A stretch of 64,000 nt of DNA from JANYCO01 sp035535995. Its GTDB lineage: Bacteria; Bacteroidota; Bacteroidia; Cytophagales; Cytophagaceae. The notes beneath the pieces were generated by a model. That model had not been told where the DNA came from. It saw only the letters and a list, made by a program, of their open reading frames with translations, and ran no database searches. The translations under genes were made by a program, and so were the position numbers. Location of the stretch: the NCBI GenBank assembly GCA_035535995.1, contig DATLOZ010000009.1, positions 257,003 to 321,002 on the forward strand. Reading direction: 5' to 3'. Below are positions 34,601-40,316 of this stretch, one piece after another (the stretch's first letter is position 1; every line of letters starts with the position of its first letter).

Positions 34601-34716
34601 GTAAGCTCGTCGACCAGCCGGCCTTTCAGCACAAAATCCTGCGTCTGTGCCGAGACTTTCAGGGATAAGAAACCTATAAACAATGTTATAGTGACTACGT
34701 GTAAAATTCTCTTCAT
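31603..34716 (-). CDS. SusC/RagA-family TonB-dependent transporter
   Basis: 1037 residues: a signal peptide (1-24, KVSAQ), a carboxypeptidase-like domain (about 28-105, LKGRLVDELTNEPMVGAIVQ), and the SusC-type segment TEVVVIGYGEQKRKDVTGSV, where the TonB box lies. The plug follows (VSVQIRGNNSITAGSDPLYV, IDVLKDASATAIYGSRGANG), then a 22-stranded-type barrel ending SKTYLGGISVTL. It imports a ligand captured by SusD. It is the first gene of the long minus-strand sulfatase run; a strong promoter with a CTATAG operator lies about 370 bp upstream, leaving a long 5' leader. Confidence 0.95.
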   Translation of the reverse strand: MKRILHVVTITLFIGFLSLKVSAQTQDFVLKGRLVDELTNEPMVGAIVQIKGTSEGVMVDDSGYYELKTKRQPPFTISVSAIGYDTKDIEVYDNDEPEFNISMRQESSGTEVVVIGYGEQKRKDVTGSVSSVPTELKSQPVASVERLLQGTVAGAVVTQTSGQPGGGVSVQIRGNNSITAGSDPLYVIDGFPINNDYSLNDAGVTDGSKINPLSSISTTDIESIDVLKDASATAIYGSRGANGVVIITTKKGSKNQSSINYDMYTGFSEVIREIPVMDAAQWWQLRKEAAANSGKSGTLATANATALTTAANAGYTLDTSGQGTNWQDAAFRRGHIQSHNLSVLSGTDKTRIAISGNYFKQDGVLLNTDFIRYAGRVNLEHDYSEKLKITSYITASNTQAQVAPAAVVGALLLTPPSLPIYNNSGGYVLSSPFESALQNPINSLNNQLNQTKTNRFLGNVAADYKLFKGLTARILFGADVVDNKQNRYLPISTYEGYALGGFASVGNTNTVNWLNENTLNYSRVFNKIHSLNVLGGFTAQKSVTEGAVTASAGYPNDLLTYNNIGVGVTTRPVGSFSSQWTLASWLGRVNYGFNEKYLLTLTLRADGSSRFGPSNKWGYFPSIAVAWNAHEENFLKGVKALSNLKIRTSLGNTGNQAIPPYSSLAQLSSFRYNFSNTTVNSFAPLTTNNPNLGWEKTTQFDIGTDIGLFKNRISIIADYYYKKTSDLLLNAPVSGTSGLSYYDVNGNPSQSSTAYQNIGVVQNQGVELAILTENVKTKRFTWNTNFIFSKNSNKILSLGDGINQIIPQISQPSVLQVGAPVGSFLVYETDGVIQQGDNPLTPQANKNPGGQKYKDINGDGKITQDADRVVIKNKPPYVFGLTNTVKYAGFDLTVFIQASIGGKLYNSNRASLELGTGYTNASTTLLDHWTPTNTSTDVKAPYQDPAITISDRFIEDASYGRLKNLTLGYTLPIRLTEKAKFKSIRIYVSAQNMFTITKYTGFDPEVSFTGQSLVNKGIDQGVYPNSKTYLGGISVTL

Positions 34717-35058
34717 AAATTGATTGGTATGGTATTGATTTTTGTTTGATGGGTACTTTTAGAACATACTTCTTCACGCAGGATTTATCAGACATAGAAA
34801 TCCTCTCAGCAACTATTGTAGAAGCCGCGTGAATGAAGCCAGCACGAAGGCGTGGATTTTAAGTAATGATCAGCAACAACAGCAAGTTGTGCGTGCTGCT
34901 TTATAGCAATGGTGGAATTGCAAAGACAGCGATGGAAGTAAAGGGGAATTCATGATTACAAATTTTTAGTTTTTATATTCCCTAAATAAAAGCGGAGACT
35001 TTCTTCGCTTCATTAAGTCTTTATAAATCAAAAATCTGGTGGAAAAATTTTTAATATA

Positions 35059-35070
35059 AAGTCTATAGAA
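35059..35070 (-). promoter_or_regulatory. Candidate operator TTCTATAGACTT (SusC operon)
   Basis: On the minus strand it differs from the sites at 13636 and 35314 in one of 12 bases. It starts about 17 nt downstream of the -7 element. Confidence 0.55.
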
Positions 35071-35086
35071 ATCCTATACAATGAGA

Positions 35087-35116
35087 CAAAGCTATGGTTT
35101 GAGGTTTGAAAACAAA
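35087..35116 (-). promoter_or_regulatory. Promoter of the SusC/SusD/sulfatase operon
   Basis: TTTG (35116-35113), an 18-nt spacer, then TAGCTTTG (35094-35087), matching the Bacteroidota consensus at both elements. Start of transcription predicted near 35080. Confidence 0.75.
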
Positions 35117-35137
35117 AACAAAAAGAACATTCCTTGG

Positions 35138-35184
35138 TTTACCTACCACTAAACAGTATGGAGTAGGGAGTGTGAGTATGGAGA
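35138..35184 (+). repeat. 47-bp dispersed repeat, copy B
   Basis: Close copy of 13963-14010 (CCTACCAC, AAACAGT, GAGTATGGAGA). It lies 22 bp upstream of the -33 element of the SusC promoter. Confidence 0.7.
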
Positions 35185-35275
35185 TTTTAAAACCATAAAT
35201 TGCCTAGGGTTTCAACCCTGGGGATACCTGCAAAGTAACAACTGAACTATTCTTTCAACTTTTTTAAAAAAAACT

Positions 35276-35305
35276 TTTGAGAATAAAAAGAAGTGAGTAT
35301 ATTTG
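35276..35305 (+). promoter_or_regulatory. Promoter of the binding protein/FGE/YceI operon
   Basis: TTTG (35276-35279), an 18-nt spacer, then TATATTTG (35298-35305), a full consensus match. Confidence 0.78.
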
Positions 35306-35313
35306 TATATTAA

Positions 35314-35325
35314 TTCTATAGAGTT
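35314..35325 (+). promoter_or_regulatory. Candidate operator TTCTATAGAGTT (FGE operon)
   Basis: Identical 12-mer to that at 13636-13647 (minus), at the same 10-nt distance from the -7 TTTG to CTATAG. It is flanked by TATTAAT and TTATTAATA, making a longer near-palindrome. Confidence 0.58.
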
Positions 35326-35561
35326 TATTAATATCCACCTATTAATCAGCTCAGCACTTAAGATCGTACTCTATTATGAGCGCTTTTAACACTTATATGC
35401 TGAAGAAGGAAGGTGGAAATTTTTTTTCAAAATACTTCACTTCCTTTTGTTGGCGCATCTTCCAGGATCTTTAAAAGATCGCTGTCTGTAATTATTTACT
35501 AAACATTTATTAAAATTTTCAAGCCGCTGCGAAAACGGTTGTCATTCAAAAAAATAATATC

Positions 35562-36503
35562 ATGAAAACGAAATTGATTAGTCTGCTTTTTTTAATTGTT
35601 GCCTTCAATCTGAACGCGCAGCAATCTACCAAGGTCATCATCACTGGTTCACGTTTTACTTACCCGCTTGTAGAGCGCTGGATCGCGGAATATAAAAAAG
35701 TGAACCCCGAGGTAACCTTTAAGATCAACCCACGCGGAGGTCCTGATACCGATAGCGCCAACCTGGTGATCAACGCGCATGAACTTTCTGAAAAAGAAAT
35801 TAAACCTGGTTTCAAAGTGATCAATGTGAACCGTTATATACTACTCACCGTAGCAAACAGCAAAAGTGATTTCGCCAAACAATACGGCGCTACCGGCATC
35901 AAAGATAAAGAGCTGAAAAAACTCTTCTTCGAAAAATGGGATCCGTTTGAAGGCCTTGATGAAGGCACTAAGAAGAAAGATAAAAAAACACATACCACTG
36001 TTCTATATACCCGCGAGCAGATTGCCTGCGCGCCTACTACTTTTGCGCGTCACTATGGCTTCGAGCAAAAAGATCTGATCGGAAAAGGAATCGCCGGCGA
36101 CGACAAACATTTGATCTACGCTGTGCTGAAGGATACAAATGGAATCACCTACAACAACCTTGGCCTGATCTACGATCTTAAAACAAGAAAAGTGAAAGAC
36201 GGACTTACTGTAATTCCCGAAGACTTGAATGGAAATGGCAAACTCGACGAGGAAGAAAATTTCTATGCTACGCTAGACAATGTGGTAAGTAAGCTGGAAG
36301 AAAAAAATTATTCCGAAGTGGTAACCGGGAATGTAAACTTTTCCTTCCCCCAGGATGTGGCCGCCAATAAAGAGCTTTACGATTTCATTAACTGGATCCT
36401 AAAAGATGGCGTAAAACTGAATCACGAATTCGGATTTATAGACCAGGAGAAATCTGACCTGGACAAACAATTGGTAATTCTGAATGCTCCTACTAACAAA
36501 TAA
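35562..36503 (+). CDS. Periplasmic solute-binding protein, PstS-like
   Basis: 313 residues with a signal peptide (1-20, FNLNAQ). It is of the PBP-like superfamily that binds phosphate or other oxyanions (VIITGSRFTYPLVERWIAEY, KINPRGGPDTDSANLVI, LDNVVSKLEEKNYSEVVTGN). An inserted EF-hand-like loop, DLNGNGKLDEEE (221-232), is not expected in PstS and suggests calcium binding. No ABC permease or ATPase is linked, so transport is unproven. It is the first gene of an operon with a formylglycine-generating enzyme 6 bp downstream. In this context sulfate or a sulfate ester is a more attractive ligand than phosphate (inference). Confidence 0.8.
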   Translation: MKTKLISLLFLIVAFNLNAQQSTKVIITGSRFTYPLVERWIAEYKKVNPEVTFKINPRGGPDTDSANLVINAHELSEKEIKPGFKVINVNRYILLTVANSKSDFAKQYGATGIKDKELKKLFFEKWDPFEGLDEGTKKKDKKTHTTVLYTREQIACAPTTFARHYGFEQKDLIGKGIAGDDKHLIYAVLKDTNGITYNNLGLIYDLKTRKVKDGLTVIPEDLNGNGKLDEEENFYATLDNVVSKLEEKNYSEVVTGNVNFSFPQDVAANKELYDFINWILKDGVKLNHEFGFIDQEKSDLDKQLVILNAPTNK

Positions 36504-36509
36504 TTTCTT

Positions 36510-37427
36510 ATGGCCTTTTACAAAACTATTTTGCTTGCAACTCTTACAGGTAGTACGCTGCTTTCCTGTCAACAGGAATTTCGGAACAGTGCGCCTGTAG
36601 CAATAGCGAAAACAGGACAAGCCTCGCTCGCCTCCTGTCCCTCACCAGACAAGGAAGACCTGACTTCAATGGTTTTCATCAAAGGAGGGTTGCTCGAAAA
36701 AACAGATGAAGAGACGCAGCAAAAAACAAAAACAAAGATCCGCTCTTTCCGCATCGACAAAAATTTGGTAACGGTAGGTGATTACAAAAAATTTACCGAA
36801 GCTACCAAGTATGTAACTGAGGCGGAAAAATTTGGCAACTCTGCGGTGTTTGACTTTGAACAAAAACAATGGTTGTTGAAAGACGGAGCCAACTACCTTT
36901 ACCCACTGGGCCCCGACAAAGGCCCCGCTCCATTGGATCACCCGGTAACACAGGTTTCCTGGAACGATGCGGTGGCTTATGCAAAATGGGCAGGCAAAAG
37001 ACTTCCTACTGCACTCGAATGGGAATGGGCCGCGAGCGCAGGCGGCACTTCGCACGATGTTTACTCGTGGGGAAATTCGATGAAGGATGGAAAAAATTTC
37101 AAAGCAAATTTTTGGCAAGGATCCTTCCCTGAAAAAAACACCGGGGAAGACGGTTATCTCACCACAAGTCCTGTAGGAAAATTCGGACTCACTTCACTCG
37201 GCCTTTCCGATATGGGAGGCAATGTATGGCAATGGACTGCCGATGACATCGCTCCTACCGAAGACGAAGCGCGTATGGATACAGAGATGCGCAAAGTAAC
37301 GAAAGGCGGTTCGTTCTTGTGTGATCCTAATGTTTGCCACGGATTTAAAGTAGACGGAAAATCTTCTTCTACCGCAGAGACCGGACTGATGCATACCGGA
37401 TTCCGGTGTGTGAAGGATGTATTATGA
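36510..37427 (+). CDS. Formylglycine-generating enzyme (SUMF1/FGE family), lipoprotein
   Basis: 305 residues. A lipobox LLSC gives Cys20, so it should be exported and lipid-anchored. The FGE-sulfatase fold shows MVFIKGG (54-60), HPVTQVSWNDAVAYAKWAGK (144-163), RLPTALEWEWAA, DMGGNVWQWTAD and KGGSFLCDPNVC. Cys271 and Cys276 match the two catalytic, copper-binding cysteines of aerobic FGE (CxxxxC before the final GFRC). Known FGEs use O2 and a thiol reductant to turn the Cys of CxPxR into formylglycine; all six sulfatases here carry that Cys. Many exported family members have lost the cysteines (for example GldJ/GldK), but this one has not. Confidence 0.9.
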   Translation: MAFYKTILLATLTGSTLLSCQQEFRNSAPVAIAKTGQASLASCPSPDKEDLTSMVFIKGGLLEKTDEETQQKTKTKIRSFRIDKNLVTVGDYKKFTEATKYVTEAEKFGNSAVFDFEQKQWLLKDGANYLYPLGPDKGPAPLDHPVTQVSWNDAVAYAKWAGKRLPTALEWEWAASAGGTSHDVYSWGNSMKDGKNFKANFWQGSFPEKNTGEDGYLTTSPVGKFGLTSLGLSDMGGNVWQWTADDIAPTEDEARMDTEMRKVTKGGSFLCDPNVCHGFKVDGKSSSTAETGLMHTGFRCVKDVL

Positions 37428-37504
37428 TTCGTCCGTCAGATCGATGCAACCAATACATTGCTTTTATTTATCGCTATGATTTTAAATTTTAAACTATAAA
37501 AACC

Positions 37505-38095
37505 ATGAAAAAAATTTCTCTTGCATTATTATTTTCTTCCATCTTACTTTTTTCTTTTGTAAGTATCCAAACATCCGTCTACAAAGTAGACCCTAAAAAA
37601 AGCACACTGGTCTGGACTGGCAAAAAAGTAACCGGTGAACACAAAGGCACCATCCCTTTGAGCTCCGGCACGATCAACGTCGAAGATAAAAAAATAAAAA
37701 GCGGCACCTTCACACTCGATGTGGCTGCCCTTACCGTAACAGACATAGCAGACAAAGATGGAAATGCCAAACTGGTAGGGCATCTAAAAAATGATGACTT
37801 CTTTTCTACCGCAAAATATCCAACTGCTACTTATGTGATTAGTTCTGTAGAAAGTAAGGGTGGTGACAACTATACGGTAAACGGAAATCTTACGATCAAA
37901 GGAATTACCAATCCCGTTAGTTTCCCTGCGGTGATTAAAACCGATGCGAAAACCCTTACTGCTACCGGCGTCATCACGGTGAACCGCACAAAGTACGATA
38001 TCAAATTCAAGTCAGCCAGTTTCTTCGAAAACCTTGGCGACAAAGCCATCTACGATGATTTCACATTGGAGGTGAATTTGACTGCTGCTATTTAA
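37505..38095 (+). CDS. YceI-family lipid-binding protein, secreted
   Basis: 196 residues with a signal peptide (about 1-20, then SIQTSVYKVDPKKSTLVWTG) and a YceI lipocalin-like barrel: GTIPLSSGTINVEDKKIKSG, VGHLKNDDFFSTAKYPTATY, VNGNLTIKGITNPVSFPAVI and a terminal DDFTLEVNLTA. YceI proteins bind long isoprenoids such as polyprenyl or quinone tails in the periplasm. It lies 77 bp after the FGE gene and is probably in the same transcript. Its link with sulfatase maturation is unclear. A palindromic terminator-like repeat follows. Confidence 0.9.
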   Translation: MKKISLALLFSSILLFSFVSIQTSVYKVDPKKSTLVWTGKKVTGEHKGTIPLSSGTINVEDKKIKSGTFTLDVAALTVTDIADKDGNAKLVGHLKNDDFFSTAKYPTATYVISSVESKGGDNYTVNGNLTIKGITNPVSFPAVIKTDAKTLTATGVITVNRTKYDIKFKSASFFENLGDKAIYDDFTLEVNLTAAI

Positions 38096-38134
38096 TTAAG
38101 ATAATCATACCATTACTGTTCTATTTTAGTATAC

Positions 38135-38163
38135 ACCTATAAGGTTTTTAAAACCTTATAGGT
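38135..38163. terminator. Palindromic terminator-like repeat (copy 1)
   Basis: ACCTATAAGGTTTT / AAAACCTTATAGGT, perfect arms followed by CTCTTTTTATC. The same palindrome recurs at 42713-42740. Confidence 0.7.
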
Positions 38164-38185
38164 CTCTTTTTATCAGAAAGATCAT

Positions 38186-39601
38186 ATGAAAAAAATTTCC
38201 ACCTATTTATTCATCATCGCTTTATTGTTTTTAATTTCTTCGGCCGATAAGAAAAAATCTTCCTCTTCAGCAAAACGAAAACCAAATATTGTGATCATCC
38301 TGGCCGACGATCTCGGTTATGGCGATCTTTCCAGTTATGGTCAACAACAGTGGGCCACGCCCAACATTGACCGGTTGGGTACAGAAGGCGCTAAACTTAT
38401 GCAGTTTTATACCCCTACTCCTTACTGCGCTCCTACACGTGCATCACTGCTTACAGGGCGTTATCCGGTAAGAAATAAATTAACGATCAATCCGAATCCG
38501 GAGAAAACAAAAAACTTCCAAACCTACCGTGGCAACGACGACGTAGGAATTTCCGACAGTGAATTATTGCTAAGTGAAATTCTAAAGCAGGAAGGTTATG
38601 CCACCAAGATCATTGGCAAATGGCACCTGGGACATAAGCCGGAATTTTATCCAACCCGTCATGGCTTTGATGAATATTTTGGTATTCCTTATTCCAACGA
38701 TATGCGGCCGGTGGTGCTGATGGAAAATGAAAAGAAAATAGAATATCCCGTAGTGCAGACCACGCTTACCAAACGTTACACACAAGCAGCGCTTGATTTT
38801 ATCGATACAAACAAAGACAAACCTTTTTTCCTCTACCTTCCGCAAGCCATGCCACATAAGCCAATGGCCGTGTCGGAAGAATTTTATACTCCAAACACCA
38901 AAGACGATCTCTATGCCGATGCTATGCGTGAGCTCGATTGGTCTGTGGGAGAAGTGATGAAAAAAATCCAGGAGCATAATCTGGATGAAAATACTATTAT
39001 TGTTTTTCTCTCCGACAACGGACCATGGTTTGGCGGCAGCTCTGGCGGGCTGCGTGGAATGAAAGCACAAAATTGGGAAGGTGGCATTCGCGTACCTTTT
39101 CTGATAAAATGGAAAGGACATATTCCTCCGGGGCATACCAATCAACAACCGGCCGGTGTGATCGATGTTTTTCCTACCTTGCTGAAGGCCGCGTCAATCA
39201 ATACTCCTAAAGACCTGATGTTGGATGGGAAAGATATTTTTCCTTTGCTTACCTCCAACGCATCCAGTCCGCACGATGCGTTGTTTTCTTTTTATGTAGA
39301 CAAACTTCAAACCGTGCGGAGTGGGAAATGGAAATTACATCTTTTATCGCCCGAGCCTACTGAGATCCCTGATTCCAATTGGGTAGACCCGCGCTGGCCA
39401 GACGGCGTAACGATCCTGGCTCCATACGAACAAGCCAAACCCAGCGCCTTTCCCGGCATCCGCACGGGCGACAAGGCAGCTCCTTTACTTTTATTTGATT
39501 TGGAAAAAGATCCTGCAGAACAAAAAAATGTGGCAGCAGAATATCCTGAGATTGTTCAGAAGCTAAAAGCGAAAGCAGAGAAGTTCAGCGCTGAATTCTG
39601 A
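38186..39601 (+). CDS. Sulfatase F (compact arylsulfatase A/GALNS type)
   Basis: 471 residues, secreted (signal 1-20, then a Lys/Ser-rich linker). It is a different subfamily from the five large enzymes: NIVIILADDLGYGDLSSYGQ, formylglycine Cys81 in YCAPTRASLLTGRYP, KIIGKWHLGHKPEFYPTRHG, FLSDNGPWFGGSSGGLRGMK and GGIRVPFLIKWKGHIPPGHT. It has no C-terminal jelly-roll extension. The family includes GalNAc-6-sulfatases and broad glycan sulfatases, but specificity cannot be read. Its stop codon TGA (39599-39601) lies inside the terminal repeat of a MITE-like element, so the C-terminus (KFSAEF) may have been altered by insertion. Confidence 0.93.
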   Translation: MKKISTYLFIIALLFLISSADKKKSSSSAKRKPNIVIILADDLGYGDLSSYGQQQWATPNIDRLGTEGAKLMQFYTPTPYCAPTRASLLTGRYPVRNKLTINPNPEKTKNFQTYRGNDDVGISDSELLLSEILKQEGYATKIIGKWHLGHKPEFYPTRHGFDEYFGIPYSNDMRPVVLMENEKKIEYPVVQTTLTKRYTQAALDFIDTNKDKPFFLYLPQAMPHKPMAVSEEFYTPNTKDDLYADAMRELDWSVGEVMKKIQEHNLDENTIIVFLSDNGPWFGGSSGGLRGMKAQNWEGGIRVPFLIKWKGHIPPGHTNQQPAGVIDVFPTLLKAASINTPKDLMLDGKDIFPLLTSNASSPHDALFSFYVDKLQTVRSGKWKLHLLSPEPTEIPDSNWVDPRWPDGVTILAPYEQAKPSAFPGIRTGDKAAPLLLFDLEKDPAEQKNVAAEYPEIVQKLKAKAEKFSAEF

Positions 39602-39854
39602 ACCTTGATTTTCAGGATTAGAAGATTTACATGATTTTTATTTCCAGAATTTATTCGTCGTTGTCATTCAGGAGGAACCCTGTGGTTAGAAATTCCGGCT
39701 CTTCACTTTACAATGCACTAGTAGAAACCCAAGAAAAGAAACTATTAAACGTTAGTGCAGAATCTGCACAAGGTTCTTACTGAATGACAACCCTATTATC
39801 ATCTTGCAAATAAAAATCAAGCAAATCTTCTAATCCTGAAAATTAAGGTTCAGA
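39598..39854. mobile_element. MITE-like element with about 44-bp terminal inverted repeats
   Basis: The left arm starts CTGAACCTTGATTTTC at 39598 and the right arm ends AATTAAGGTTCAG at 39854. The outer 30 bases pair with one mismatch and the match continues with few mismatches to about 44 bases. A second inner pair (TTGTCATTCAGGAGGAACC / GGTTCTTACTGAATGACAA) lies inside. There is no ORF. It has the look of the dispersed non-autonomous repeats of Bacteroidota. No target duplication is visible. Confidence 0.75.
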
Positions 39855-39872
39855 CAAACAGCAGCCAAAACT

Positions 39873-39921
39873 AAAACATTCCCTCGATCAGTCTTAACGA
39901 TTGACCTTAGGAATGTTTTTA
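39873..39921. terminator. Bidirectional terminator
   Basis: AAAACATTCC (39873-39882) pairs with GGAATGTTTT (39910-39919). TTTTT follows on the plus strand and TTTTAGTTTT on the minus strand. On the minus strand it would end the candidate ncRNA. Confidence 0.7.
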
Positions 39922-40119
39922 GTATGTTTACACCTTATAAATTGGTCTATCGAGAAAGTAGAAATAAGTCTGTAGAGTCCACCACACACAGGCTTAATCT
40001 ACTTATCTCAATAGGTATCTTAATACAAATTTTTTTTTATTGGGGAACCACCCTACATCGTGCATGTAGCCCTCGCTACCAAAATCAACGGTGGTGGTAA
40101 TTGATTCAGGAAACAATTT
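39873..40119 (-). ncRNA. Candidate structured non-coding RNA, about 245 nt
   Basis: Nothing on the minus strand downstream of the promoter at 40126-40155 is coding. The predicted transcript has a 5' domain closed by ACCACC / GGTGGT with an inner CTACAT-GCACG-ATGTAG hairpin, then an A-run. A long imperfect hairpin follows, with arms such as TTAAGCCTGT / ACAGACTTAT and AGTAGA / TCTACT. It ends in the AAAACATTCC terminator. A rod-like hairpin of this size recalls 6S-type RNAs but I cannot assign a family. Confidence 0.45.
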
Positions 40120-40125
40120 ATGATA

Positions 40126-40155
40126 CAAATATAGTAGTTGATTTGACGAAACAAA
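40126..40155 (-). promoter_or_regulatory. Promoter reading into the 39.9-40.1 kb intergenic region
   Basis: TTTG (40155-40152), an 18-nt spacer, then TATATTTG (40133-40126): both elements and the spacing equal those of the 35.28 kb promoter. No gene lies downstream on this strand before the convergent sulfatase F. Confidence 0.7.
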
Positions 40156-40161
40156 AATATT

Positions 40162-40179
40162 CTATATTAAATTTATAGA
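40162..40179. promoter_or_regulatory. CTATA-type palindrome
   Basis: CTATATTAAATTTATAG, half-sites CTATA/TATAG around an AT-rich centre, then ACTTAA. It resembles the other CTATAG sites but with a 7-bp insert, and lies just upstream of the minus-strand -33 element. Confidence 0.35.
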
Positions 40180-40316
40180 CTTAATGTAAAATAATTTTAA
40201 GTTATTAACAATAAGACTTTTATACAAATACATGGAAAGATAAATATTATTTTTAACCCTATTAAAGTCTTTTACGTTGTAACAGTGTTATTCCTTTCCT
40301 CATTCATTGCTATTCT

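Larger units (their letters stand above)
34717..35561. other. Divergent control region between SusC and binding-protein operons, 845 bp
   Basis: It holds two opposing full-consensus promoters (35087-35116 minus, 35276-35305 plus), each followed by a CTATAG operator, a 47-bp dispersed repeat between them, and a short hairpin near 35205-35227. The SusC leader is about 360 nt and the plus-strand leader about 250 nt. I see no ORF worth calling. Confidence 0.7.
39602..40316. other. Intergenic region, 715 bp
   Basis: It contains the MITE-like element (to 39854), a bidirectional terminator (39873-39921), a candidate minus-strand ncRNA with its promoter (39873-40155), and a CTATA-type palindrome (40162-40179). 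No protein-coding frame is convincing, and no promoter for the TPM gene was recognised. Confidence 0.65.

Noticed and set aside
14035..34716. A polysaccharide utilisation locus because of SusC/SusD
   Set aside because: No glycoside hydrolase, lyase or carbohydrate sensor (HTCS, SusR) is present. The enzymes are all sulfatases and sulfur-transfer proteins, so a glycan role is not supported.
34717..35086. Riboswitch in the long SusC leader
   Set aside because: I could not find a known aptamer core (SAM, TPP, cobalamin, preQ1). Only unremarkable short pairings are visible.
36027..36047. CAPTT in the binding protein (Cys156) looks like the sulfatase CxPxR motif
   Set aside because: The Arg is missing and the protein has a binding-protein fold without sulfatase metal ligands. 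Chance similarity.
39598..40119. CRISPR array or tracrRNA-like sequence
   Set aside because: No spaced direct repeats and no cas genes. The pairing is inverted, as in MITEs and structured RNA.
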